37,270 nt of DNA from Chara braunii (taxonomy: Eukaryota > Streptophyta > Charophyceae > Charales > Characeae). Under the pieces are notes generated by a model that saw only the letters and a list, made by a program, of their open reading frames with translations, did no database searches and had not been told where the DNA came from. The DNA lies in contig BFEA01000015.1 in assembly GCA_003427395.1 (NCBI GenBank), positions 5,989,179 to 6,026,448 on the forward strand. The letters run 5' to 3'. Positions 20,408 to 30,835 of the stretch are shown here, in pieces. Made by a program: the position numbers and the translations under genes. How positions within the stretch are numbered: position 1 is the stretch's first letter; the number at the start of each line of letters is the position of its first letter.

Positions 20408-21897
20408 GAGTTGCCTGAAAGTTGGAGCAACAGCAGCATGCACTGAGTAGTATGCAACATTATTGCACCTATACCCCAGTGAGCCCTCTAAAAGGGCAGA
20501 TTATAGCACAAAGATGCCCGCTCACCCCGGACTAGGGGGTGACCGCCCGATCCAACATGGAGCAGCAAGGGATCCTCTCACCAAATTGAATCTGCTCGCA
20601 CTGGGGTCCTTGTGTTTGTGAACAGGCATCTTGCTCAATCAGCCCCTGATCAGGCTGCGTCATCAATGGATGAGCCGCCCCATCACTTGGATGAGAAACC
20701 AGGTCCACTTGCTCAATCAACCCCTCCTCTGGCCGTTTCGCGAGCTCATCCCACATATGGCACCCTCCCTCTCTCACAGAGAGCATGCATAATATTGACA
20801 GTCAAACAACTTTTAGCAAGAGTTGCCTCATGGCCTCCAACCAATCCGCCTTTTGAAGTCGCCCGCAAGCCTCGTCGACTCCAGCCCAATCCTTGGTAGC
20901 CAAGGACAAATGACGATCTACCAGTTCATGTAGCCGACACCGACCGACCAATCAGGTTGAAAGGTAGGCATCAACATTGCGATGCAAATCCGTGGACAAC
21001 GACATGATCTTGCAGACCACTGCGCACCGAAGCATAAGCAAACAACTTTCTCGCTAAAACGATCGCTCAAACAAGTAGAACGCACTGTCAGATCAACGTG
21101 AAGAAGGACCACGTTCCGACGCACTGTCTCCCGATGTGCCAGTTGGAGAAACCATCTGATTCATCACGTCAGCGATGACCTGCTCGACATGGGGATAACC
21201 AGGGGCAGGTATGACAACGATCAAGAACGGCCACTGCCCCCATCTGCGCAGTGCAGCCGGGCCTCGCCAACTGGTCCGGAGAACATGTTACTAGCACTCA
21301 CCCCCCCTCCTCTATGGCATGTTTGTAATGGGATGCCGTTAGGCGATATGGAGTTTGGGGAGTGACAAGTTCACTGTGGGGCCTTGAACCATAGTGAAGC
21401 GGTACAATAACTTTATAATTAGGTAATTCAACAGGGGCTGCATACCTTCATTTCCGGGGAGAACTCCTAGAATCAATTGTGTTGATGGCATGTTTGTAAG
21501 GGCATACCACTCACATTATGACTTTTTCTTCGAAGTTCTTAACGTGATAATTGCAGTAAGATTCATCCAGTTGTGGCTACAATTGCAGTCAGATACATTA
21601 AGTCCTTTTTTTTTTTTTTATAAACTCAATTCTATTCGTGGGGAGCAGCACGTGATGGGAACCGTGCCCAACGTCCTTTATAAATATACTGAAGCCATTA
21701 CCCAACTTTCTTATAAGGGCGACTATTTGACTCCTTTCAGATAGAGTGGCCTGTTTGTCTTTTTCGTCTAATGTTCCTTGTGAAACTTATATGGTCTCCT
21801 TGATTGACCATGCAGTGACTATGTGCGCACATTGTCCGCTCCATCGTATGTAGGTACACATCACCTGTACTCGTATTTGCACGCGCGCGCGCGTGAG

Positions 21898-21948
<51 letters not shown>

Positions 21949-22266
21949 TGGTCAGATGCAGTACTGGTCTTATAGGTTGCTCTTGGGACAATCACAAATA
22001 AGATCTCATCTACCCCGATTGATTTTTTTTCAAAACCAATTTCATTATTTGTCGGAAAGTGGGTCCATATAGACCAGCCATATGGAGCAGGGCAAGGCAC
22101 TCCCAGTCAAGCCCATCCCCAGTTGTAGCCCCTCCGCCGGCCTTCGATGTCTTTGCCGAATATTGAGCATCATTAAAGCACAGCGAAACCCAAGTGTGAA
22201 TGCCTATAATGCAGAACGTCCCCAAAAAGGCCAACAGTCAACCAATGTTCCTATCTAAGGGGCCTG
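20408..22266. other. Unassigned sequence with small repeats
   Basis: No gene is recognised. It holds a T run (21607-21619) and a GA tract with a preceding GC/CG run (about 21881-21948). The motif ATGGCATGTTTGTAA occurs at about 21316 and again at about 21487. Confidence 0.4.
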
Positions 22267-22578
22267 ATGAATTACTACCATGCCGTCTGGGAATCAGGGC
22301 AAATGGGGGAAGTGGTGGGGCAAGGGGTGCTATCTCTCCTCTACAAGAAAGGTGATAAACCGAATATTCGAAACTACCGGTTTATTACCCTACTGACAGT
22401 GGTGTACAAAATGGCGGCGAAAGCCTTGGCAAACCGTATGATCCGGATAATGAAAGATATCTTTCATCCAACGCAAACTGGCTTTATCAAAGACAAAAAA
22501 ATGCAAGATAATATCCTTCTAATAAACGATGTAATAAAACTGTCACGCAAGTTTAAGCACATTGCGGCAATAGGATAG
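22267..22578 (+). pseudogene. LINE (non-LTR) reverse transcriptase fragment
   Basis: The 103-residue frame carries non-LTR RT signatures: GVLSLLYKKGDKPNIRNYRF ITLLTVVYKMAAKALANRM and then HPTQTGFIKDKKMQDNILL. The usual NYRPI-LL reads NYRFITLL. The catalytic FADD region and everything after it are absent, and the upstream part (GPDELLPCRLG in another frame) suggests a 5' deletion or frameshift. It is a short relic of an element whose intact relatives could have supplied retroposition for the U6 copy and the SINEs. Confidence 0.8.
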
Positions 22579-23485
22579 GGCCTACACGAGGCACGACTTA
22601 CCTCCACCCTACGGGAGCTGTCACCTCCCTTTGGTGGACGTATCCTTGCCGAGTTACCAGTCCACAGTACGAAAGTTAATCAGTTGCAATCGCAAAGGTG
22701 GACCAGCCGAGGGCGTTTCTCGTTCGTTGTAGCATAGGGGGTACGCGCGGTCCTACGCCTCTATCGGACCCGCATGCGAACCGACGCACTGGGTGGTTGA
22801 AGTCCCAAGCGCGATTCGTTGTCGGTCGACTAGGACGCATCCCACATACCACTCGTTACACCACAACACACAAAACGACACAAAATGAACAACACAACAA
22901 CACTCCTAGTCCCTTTTGTAGCCATCCCATAACCTTCCGACGTGGAAATCAGATAGGCGACATGCGCGAGACTTAGTATAAAAACCGCGTGGACGTAGGG
23001 TCTTCCCATATCGAATGGCAATGCATGCTTACGCAAGTGGTCGCAACGATGGCGTATTATGTAGTACCCATAATCATGTGGTCCTCGCTGACCTCGAGGG
23101 TTGCATTCAACACCCAAGTGTCGACTGACATGCGCCTTGAGGGGTTAATCTCTCGACGCTAGACAACCGCCAAGTGTTATTGAGAACCACACCCTCTTCT
23201 GCATCCTGCGGAGAGTGGGTGGTACACAGGTTCATACCTATGGTGAAAATCGTTTTTTATTGCCCTGGAGACCAGCTCCATAATCTGGGGCTTGGAGAGA
23301 AATCAAGGGGTTTGACTTTGACGGTTGTCACGGACTAAAACGTCCAACTATATAAAAACTCTAAAAAGCAAAGGATAAAAGAGGATCTCCCTTTTCTCTC
23401 AAGGCATAATCTGTTTAACCCTTTGCTCATTGTCACAATAGGTCATGCAAACACCCAACACGTACGTATGTGCATGTATATATAT
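22579..23485. other. Unassigned sequence, no gene supported
   Basis: No protein similarity is recognised after the LINE relic ends. Short CA/AC-rich parts occur at 22855-22905. The region ends in a TA tract at about 23476-23485. Confidence 0.4.
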
Positions 23486-23611
23486 CGTCACAAACAGAAC
23501 TGCCTGGTAAACCGTATATGAAACTCCGAGAAACAGTTTGTCACAGCCCCTCGTTTGTTGTCCTCTTCTCTCTTTCTGCCTACGGTTTACCGGGCAGTTC
23601 TGTTTGTGACG
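23486..23611. mobile_element. 126-bp hammerhead-family element with 31-bp inverted ends
   Basis: The left arm (23486-23516) and right arm (23581-23611) are inverted copies with one mismatch. They start CGTCACAAACAGAACTGCC and end in TTTGTGACG. Between them lies the 3' half of the hammerhead-like core (AAACTCCGAGAAACAGTTTG then TC) and the CT-rich linker. TA repeats flank both ends directly. The core is damaged here: CTGATGA is missing and CCGACGAAAC reads CCGAGAAAC. This is the best-defined full-length copy of the family in the window. Confidence 0.75.
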
Positions 23612-23628
23612 ATATATATATATATATA

Positions 23629-23700
<72 letters not shown>

Positions 23701-23707
23701 GGGGGGG
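23612..23707. repeat. Compound TA / GATA / GA / G microsatellite
   Basis: A long TA tract passes into GATA repeats (about 23662-23681), then GA repeats and a G run. Confidence 0.9.
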
Positions 23708-24384
23708 GTTATAAATATGTGACGATCACTTCTCACAATCACAGTGAGACTCCTCTCAACCATATATATGTATGTGATAGCAGGCAGTCAAATCCAAAGT
23801 CCGAACCACCAAACATACCTGCAATCACATCAAAGATTCAACCAAAAGTCCATGCACTACACGGGGTCAATTTTAACGATTCTCTGCAGTCCCACCCTTT
23901 GCTTTAACCATACAAGCCTCACATTTTGTGCAACTCTCAAAATAAAAATACTTAGTCCCTTTGTTAAATGACCATTCAATAAAGTCGGGTAAAAACAGAA
24001 CGAAACAATTTAAACCACAAGGCTAAAGCCTTTAGGTTGAGTGGCAAAAGTCTATTGGAGTTAAGTCGTAAATCGACGAATCGACAACCGACCTGTTATG
24101 AGAGATAACAGAAGATGATCCTCGTAGGATCAAGCCGATCTAGTTCAAATCCTGAATCAAACGTTTAAGAGGACTTGTAACACAAGACAGACCAATTCCC
24201 AAGCTAGATCTATAAGTCAATGAAGAATAATCTCCATATCATGATCTCACTCAAATCGTCTTACTTATCTAAGTCTGAGTCTACCTCTAAGTAAGTGCCC
24301 AAAGAAAGCTAGACCTTGATAAAATCTCCCCTATGTGGAGTGGATTGCCAGAATCGCCACCTGTCAAAATATAATTTATCTTCT
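23708..24384. other. Unassigned A/T-rich sequence
   Basis: No gene is recognised. It contains no obvious repeat except a TTTAAACCACAAGG at about 24009 that resembles the TTAA-family end but lacks its remainder. Confidence 0.35.
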
Positions 24385-25400
24385 TTAAACTAAGAAAATT
24401 TCGGCAGCGCATCCTGTAGGAAAAGTGCCCTTTCAGAATTTATATTAGCTTGAATATAAAAACCGAAATAATATCTAACTCGTAAAAAGTCAAATTTTGT
24501 TTAACTCCCTGAATCAGTACAAATTTGGGCAGCATTCCCTTTAGAAAAGGAGACTTCCCAGATTTATACTAAGTCATATTTGAACTGAGAAAAAAACAAA
24601 CTTGAGTTCAACTAGGACAAAATTTAACTAACTCCTTAGATTTGTAAAATTTTCGGCAGCATTCCCTCTAGAAAAGTGTTAATCCAAAATTTATACAAAT
24701 CTAAGTTCAAAATTTAAAATGACTTTGACTTCGCAAGGTCCAATTTTGTCTATCTTCCTGAATTAACAAAAATTGGGGAGCACTCCCTTCAGAAAAGGAG
24801 ACTTCCCAGATTTTTACTGAGCTATATATAAAATTTAAACAATAAACTAAGAAAATTTCGGCAGCGTTTCTCGTAGGAAAAATGCCCTTTCAAAATTTAT
24901 ATTAGCTTGAATATAAAAAACGAAATAATCTCTAGCTCATAAAAAGTCAAATTTTGTCTAACTCCCTGAATCAGTAAAAAATTGGGCAGCACTCCTTTTA
25001 GTAAAGGAGACTTTCCAGATTTATACTAAGTCATATTTGAACTAAAAAAAACAAACTTGAGTTCAACTATGACAAAATTTAACTAACTCCTTAGATTTGT
25101 ACAAAGTTTGGCAGCATTCTCTTTAGAAAAGTGTCAATCCAAGATTTATACAAAGCTAAATTCAGAATCTAAAGTGACTTTGACTTCTCAAGGTTCAATT
25201 TTGTCTATCTTCCTGAGTTAGCAAAAATTTGGGGAGCACTCCGTTTAGAAAAGGAGACTTGCCATATTTTTACTAAGCCATATATAAAATTTCAACAATC
25301 TGAACTTTGAAAAGTTAAAATTTGACTAACTCCTTGGATTTGCAAAAATTACGGCAGCGCTTCCTGTAGAGAAAGTAGCTTATCAAGATTTATACACAAC
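24385..25400. repeat. Satellite with four-monomer higher-order repeat
   Basis: Nine monomers of about 122 bp centre on GGCAGC/GGGAGC at 24401, 24527, 24654, 24775, 24859, 24984, 25109, 25231 and 25352. Four subtypes alternate. A has CGGCAGCG then CTGTAGG, B has GGGCAGC then TTTAG-AAAGGAGACTT, C has GGCAGCATTC then AAAAGTGT, and D has GGGGAGCACTCC. The order is A-B-C-D-A-B-C-D-A, a higher-order unit of about 460-495 bp. The first D monomer is shortened (84-bp step). It is A/T-rich and noncoding. Confidence 0.85.
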
Positions 25401-25689
25401 CTATTATAAAAAATGATCCAAAAAAATGCGAAAATTGACCTAAGTAAAATAAACTCGGCTCAGAAAATGCAAGAATTGAAACCAATTCCTATGGCTCTAG
25501 CACGTGGCGAGCTTCTAAAGCAACTACCTATCAAACTGAAACTCAGACTAAATAGTAATCTCACTCGGCCACATGCAAGGCCAAACCACAAAGGTAAGTA
25601 TTCTCACTTGCCCAAAGTTACTCTTGTCAAGCAATAGTTCGTAGTCTTTCAATTATTTATCCCTTATACCCAGGTTACATAAGGCGTAA
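25401..25689. other. Unassigned sequence after the satellite
   Basis: A 74-codon frame (25413-25637) begins inside satellite-like sequence and shows no recognisable motif. I do not call it a gene. Confidence 0.35.
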
Positions 25690-25726
25690 AGCTAGACCAC
25701 CCAAACTTATGGAACAATGTCTAGCT
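25690..25726. repeat. Constant-loop hairpin, copy 1
   Basis: The arms AGCTAGAC (25690-25697) and GTCTAGCT (25719-25726) are perfect inverted repeats. Between them lies CACCCAAACTTATGGAACAA then T. This is the most distant of seven copies and lies outside the TTAA element, while the other six lie after it. Confidence 0.75.
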
Positions 25727-25959
25727 CAACCATTGAGTATACACAAACAGAGGACACTGCAACTTTTTCTCTTCCTTGGGCATATGACTAGGTTGTCCAT
25801 CCTAGTTGCCCTGGACTGTTTAAGTATCCAAGTTATATGTAATTCTCTGCACTTTAATCTTTTGAGGTAGCATATGACCGAACCGATCGTCTTAGCTCGA
25901 GGGTCAGTGCCCCTTCTTACCACAAGTTTATTCTTAATTAATATTCTCTTCTGTTTGTG

Positions 25960-26818
25960 TTAAACCACCAGTACCTCCGAGCCTGTTGTTGCCGACCCTG
26001 ATTTTCACTGCGCTCCGAGTTTTGTCGAGCCTGGGTCCCACTCCATTTCTTTATGGTACTCTCACAGGAAGAACAAAAAAAAAAAAAAAAAAAAAGTTGC
26101 GGCCATGAAAACTCAGAAAACAAGAAAAGAAAACAAAGCTTTGGGCGTGATTGCAGCTGTATACATTCTCGGAAGTGTAAGTGTGAGTGTGCCCTCAGTG
26201 AGGGCATCTCAGCCCCGTGGCCAGGTTGTCAGACTTCAGAAACTCAAAAAAAAAAAAAACGGACAAACATGGATTCGCCCGTGAAAATGGCAAGATACAT
26301 TCTCGTAAGTGCCAGTGTGATCAGGGTTACAATCCTTTGAGGGAACACAGCTCGAGCAGATCACGGATTGAGATTGTTAGAGTCCAGAAAAAGAAAACAA
26401 GAAAAAAAAAATGAAAACATGGATTCGACCTTGAAAACGGCTGGATACATCAGTGTTACAATCATCTGAGGAAACAACACTAGAGCAGATCACGGATTCC
26501 GCCCTGCCTCGTTGGTAGGGTACTCATAACAAACAAATACAAAAGAAAAAAAGAAAACAACAAGTTTGAGAACGTGACCGTCTTTGCTGTAAGATGCATG
26601 CAAGACTGTGAGGCTGTGTGAGCACGGTCTCCTAGACGTCCCTGCCCGACATCATTGCAGTACAAAGGCCCGTTTTTTTTCCTTTCCCTTTCGTGCACGG
26701 GCAAAAAAAAAATACAACTTTTGGGACATTGCCGACCCTCTGTCCGACCCCCGAAAAGTTCGGGTACTGGCCAGTATCACGTAATTTCCCAACACTGGGG
26801 AAGGAACTGGTGGTTTAA
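25960..26818. mobile_element. TTAA-bounded inverted-repeat element, 859 bp
   Basis: The left end is TTAA, ACCACCAGTACCTCCGAGCC. The right end is GGAACTGGTGGT, TTAA. The inverted ends match over about 12 bp, with one change. The inside holds an A/G-rich block of three diverged tandem units of about 130-145 bp (about 26085-26510) that share AACATGGATTCG, AGATACATTCTCGTAAGTG and GAGCAGATCACGGATT. No transposase is encoded. It is probably a non-autonomous member of the family seen at 1648 and 30451. Pairing of these two ends rests on motif and TTAA alone. Confidence 0.5.
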
Positions 26819-26824
26819 GATATA

Positions 26825-27264
26825 GTCAGACCACCCAAACTTATAGGACAATGTCTGACCAGCCTGTTCATAAGTAGAATAGTAATAAAATATAGCCAAG
26901 TTATAACCTTCTGGTTCCAACATGTGCGTGGCATTGGACCAAGACCACCCAAACTTATGGAACATGTCTGGTCCTCTGCCTGATTTATTTTCTTAATGGT
27001 AAAGCAGGAAGAGGTTGAGCCACCCAAACTTATGGAACATGCTTAGACCCCTTCGTCCACAACCAAAAGAAACTGAGAAAACCCAAAATAAACAAGGCAA
27101 CCAAGCCACCCAAACTTGCTTGGTCCCCAAAAAGTCATCCACAGACAACCCTCGCAAGTCAGAGCAACCATACCACCCAAACTTATGGAACTTGTCTGGT
27201 CCCCCAGGCAACTAAAAAATAAACATAGCACTGGGCCTCCCCAAACTTATGGAGACATGCCCAG
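26825..27264. repeat. Array of six constant-loop hairpins
   Basis: Hairpins with loop core CACCCAAACTTATGGAACAT and different stems lie at 26825-26859 (GTCAGAC/GTCTGAC), 26936-26974 (GGACCAaGAC/GTCTGGTCC), 27013-27049 (GGTTGAGC/GCTTAGACC, wobble and bulge), 27100-27124 (ACCAAGC/GCTTGGT, short loop), 27167-27200 (ACCATAC/GTCTGGT, one mismatch) and 27231-27264 (CTGGGC/GCCCAG). The spacers are unrelated and 26 to 76 bases long. The loop is conserved while both arms change together. That fits a structured RNA or DNA hairpin, or a mobile unit flanked by inverted target sequence. Confidence 0.8.
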
Positions 27265-29384
27265 CCTTTGATGGACCCAGTCAGACACAAGCAATACTGC
27301 CTTCCTCCCATCCTTCCCCCAGATGCAATCCCACAATCTGCTTTCAGTCAGACAATAAAACTGAAACTGATATTATGCATGCATTCCTTTAGTTAAGTCT
27401 GAATCATGTCCTGAAAGTCAAAACTAAAAGTCAACTTAGTGGTGCACACAATATACTCAGTCAAAACGTAACAAGGAATACAGATAGGGGTTATAACTGG
27501 GTTTATAGAATGAAAGTGAAAGCTTTACCCCCCCCGGGGATACAAGAGGGGGACAACTCAGCTCTTAGGAGAGGGCCTTGAAACCTTTCATCGCCTGAGG
27601 GCCCCGCAATGGCGCCCAAAAGGTAGCTGCAACTTGGACAAACTAAAGTCAAAACACCAATCGATGATTCTTTGACGATCCTCCCACTCGCAGCAACGAT
27701 CCCCCCCTTGTTGGAGAGCTTGATCACCACTCCTAGTCGTAGTCGTCATCTCCTTGTGGACTTGATACTCCCTTTTGAAGCCGCAATGCCTTCTCTCCAA
27801 TCAGACTGCTATCATCCCGCTTAGAAATGCTCCACTAAAATAGAGCACATTCCTATGCTCTTATTCAATGTGCAGATGAATCATAGCGGAGCTTAACATA
27901 ACCTGGCATGTATCCACTACGCACAATGTATTGCAACCGTTTATATCACTAAGTCCGACCATTGCCGCTCTACACTTTCAACAATGCACAATGCAAATCA
28001 TAATGAAGTCATCGGTGCGGCAGCGACATGCACCACAAGGCGTAATAGGCTCCATCAATCACACAATACCGACACACAGAACACAGCCACGCGTAGCCGC
28101 AAGATACCCGACAAAAGTTTGCCAAACCGGTGTGCGCGCAACAACTCAGCAACGTGCAACGGCCGCGTACACGGCAAATGCACATACACACAGAACACCA
28201 AGCCTAGCGGTCCTTGACTCGAAGATCAGTGGCAACTCACATATCACATTAGTAGGGAGCCCTGCTCAATAGCGACGTAGCGAAGGCAAGCAGCAGTTGC
28301 AACAACCGTTCTCTAGTTGACCATAATAAGCAACAACGCCACTTGGACGTACAATCGGTCCCTCCGGGCTCAACTGCACCAGCCTAATGACGACCACAGA
28401 TCGAATGAGTAGGACTTTGAACAGTAACGGGGAACTTGAGCTGGAGCCCCTAACGACAAAAGCCAACAAGTCTAACGTTGTCTAGAAAGCAGAAACATGC
28501 CCAGGCTACTACTATAGTGCTACTGGCAGCTTACGAACCGACAATGCATTCCGCTGACATCGGCAGCAGCACCCGAAGTACACGAAGATGTCGACCTTGT
28601 GGACCGCCGCTAAAACCAGGTATGTGCTCTTACATCAACACCCCGATCCTTCTTCCTCTACTCGCTCGCTCATGTGTACCTCCTCGCACGCCTACGCGGC
28701 GTGTTTGCCCCCTCTCTATCCCGTTCCCCCTCTCTCCACATCATGCATCTGGCTCCACTAGCAGTTGGGTTCGTGCAAGAGAGGGGGGGGAGCTTTCTAC
28801 TAAGTCTTCACGCGAGTGGTACGTCACGCACTTGCATCAGGTAAGTCTCCAACCCGCGACTGGCCCCACGCTATGAATCTTCTGCCAGAATGCGGAGAGA
28901 TTCACCGTGCGCTCGTGCAGAGGCTGCGCGGCATCAACCACCCCACCTGGTGAGCCGTCTCCTTCTCTCTCTCTCTCTCTCTCTCTGTTACTCCCTAGCT
29001 ACCGCATCCAAGCACCTAGCCGAACTCCCGGCCAGTTTCATGCAACGCTTGTAAACATATGAACGACTCTTCTGCTAAAACGCAGAGAGATTCATCGTCA
29101 CACCCCCATCTCGTGCAACAGTCACACAACCCCACTTCTACCATACAGAACGAGAATGAATCTTTCGCCAAGAAGTGGAAAGATACATCCAAAGATTACG
29201 GAATCGTTTCTCCCTTTCCCACGTGCAGCTCCCTTGCCCTGTGCCCCCGAACTTGCTACTCCACCGCGAAATCCGATATGGCCATCGGATTCGCAATGGT
29301 CCCGCACCTCCGTCTAGCCCCCTTTTGCCTTCGACTTTAACGCGAATCGAGCGAGACTTCCATCTTCTTGCTCGACCATTCCGC
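27265..29384. other. Unassigned sequence with microsatellite and weak duplication
   Basis: No gene is supported. A CT tract lies at about 28964-28987. A donor-like CATCAG|GTAAGTCTCC at 28835-28850 shares CAGGTAAGTCTCC with 33005-33017. GAATCTTCTGCCAGAATGCG at about 28877 resembles GACTCTTCTGCTAAAACGCA at about 29064, a small diverged duplication. Confidence 0.35.
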
Positions 29385-29750
29385 CATCCCCACGCACTAT
29401 TTTCACTACTAACCTCCTCGTTCACTAACTTTCATACTAATCTGAATTCATATTCGGGGTCGCTGGCCCCGAAAACATTAGACATGAATCTTTATTTGCC
29501 CGTTTCTATCGAGAAACGGGCGCGACATCATTTCTTCTTCCTTCTGCCATGGCCGGCTTCCACCATCTCCCCGCACCTACTTTCCTAACTAACTCCTAAT
29601 TTACTAACTTTCTCGTCTATCTGACTTCATATTCGGGGTCGCACGCCCTTAAGACCCCAATTTCGACTCTTCACTTGCCTGTTTTCGTTAAGAAACGGGC
29701 GAGATCCGCCTTTTTTGATGCCACCATATCCTGCATCCCGCCATCTCCGC
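29385..29750. repeat. Two tandem copies of a ~185-bp unit with hairpin
   Basis: Each copy contains CTAACTTTC, TATTCGGGGTCGC, CTTYRTTTGCC and then an inverted repeat. The repeat is GCCCGTTTCT/AGAAACGGGC in copy 1 (about 29499-29523) and a damaged GCCTGTTTTC...AGAAACGGGC in copy 2 (about 29676-29701). ATTTCTTCTTCC/ CCATCTCC-like tails follow in both. This is a local duplication with no coding signal. Confidence 0.55.
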
Positions 29751-30450
29751 CATCACAGTTGGTGAATGTATCCGGCGCAAATCAGCGCTAGATTCACCAC
29801 GACCGTACTAGGCACAGACGGGCGTCCAACCCGCTTTTCCCCCTCTACGCCCGCTGCCTCATCTCCCTGTCGCTCGCCAGTGTCTTCCCTCACGATCGTC
29901 CTCCTCCACCTTCTCTACCTCCGCTTTGTGTCCGCCGTTCTGACTCCCGGGTCGCCCGGGTCCTGGGTGGCCGGCCCGTGCAAGGAAGGTCCCACCAAAA
30001 AAAAAAAAAAAAAAAAATCCAAAAACTTCGAAAAAAAAACTATGTTATGCAGAAAAATAAACTGAACAACTTTTGCCTCAGGGTCACATCGAAATTCTTC
30101 ACCAAATTTAAAATAAAAAAGTAAATTCTAAAACTATATATATATATATTTTTTGGCCCGGCCGGGCAAGTGACCCCGGGCTACTCTGGTAGCCATTTTT
30201 TGTTATTTGTTTTTGCTGTTAGTGAATATGGTGTCCGCTCTATGAATTGGCTGACAAGTTTGGTTATAGAGCCCTTTGGGTTTTCTTATAAAAGGGATGA
30301 CAAATTGTCTGAAAACTTGGGGAGGATAATTTTCGGTGCATCTTTTGGTGCATATCGTGCACTTGGGGGGCATTTGCAAATCCAGGCCGCATTTGTGGGG
30401 AGGATAATTTTGTAATTGTTAATTCTAGGCAGAGAGCATTCATGTACCCC
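29751..30450. other. Unassigned sequence with A run
   Basis: No gene is recognised. A run of about 22 A lies at 29996-30017 after a GC-rich segment with CCCGGG motifs, possibly an old retroposed tail. A short TA tract lies at 30137-30149. Confidence 0.35.
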
Positions 30451-30601
30451 TTAAACCACCAGTACTTGGGCGACGCCTTAGCGTTAACGCTACGGGAATT
30501 TCGCTACCGGCGGGCCGTCGATAAATCGTATCGACAGCCCGCGCCGCTTCAAAAAAGGTGCGGCCGGCGTGGCGCGCAGTGCCCAAGTACTGGTGGTTTA
30601 A
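30451..30601. mobile_element. TTAA-bounded MITE, 151 bp
   Basis: The left end is TTAA ACCACCAGTACTTGGGC and the right end is GCCCAAGTACTGGTGGT TTAA (last TTAA 30598-30601). The 17-bp terminal inverted repeats are perfect. The inside is GC-rich, with CTACCGGCGGGCC and GTCGATAAATCGTATCGAC palindromic parts and no coding capacity. It is the cleanest member of the ACCACYAGTACC family in this window. Confidence 0.85.
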
Positions 30602-30746
30602 GATCGCATGTTGCCCATTCGGCCGTTGTCACTCTCCATCGTTTCTGATTGCCATCTTTTTGGAAAGGAACTTCGAAGAAGAACAAAGAAAAAAGAAAAA
30701 AAGAAAAAAAGAAAAAAAGAAAAAAAAAGATCGCATGTTGCCCATT
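30601..30746 (+). mobile_element. Very short retroposed insert with 19-bp target duplication
   Basis: AGATCGCATGTTGCCCATT occurs at 30601-30619 and again at 30728-30746. Between them is a 108-bp insert made of about 65 bases of unique sequence (from CGGCCGTTGTCACTCTCCAT) and an A-rich tail with regular G (AAAGAAAAAAGAAAAAAAG). Long target duplication plus A tail is the mark of LINE-type target-primed reverse transcription. The body is not a known small RNA to me. The insertion lies right next to the MITE at 30451-30601. Confidence 0.75.
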
Positions 30747-30835
30747 GGAAACCAAGTTGGTCTGGTCTGTACAACTGGGAAACAAAAGCTCAGGTCTTGT
30801 GGCATGTCCTTGTGCAGGACTTTTAGTCGCAGAAG

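Noticed and set aside
26825-27264. CRISPR-like array
   Set aside because: The repeats vary in their arms, the spacers are irregular (26-76 bases) and the context is eukaryotic. A hairpin family explains it better.
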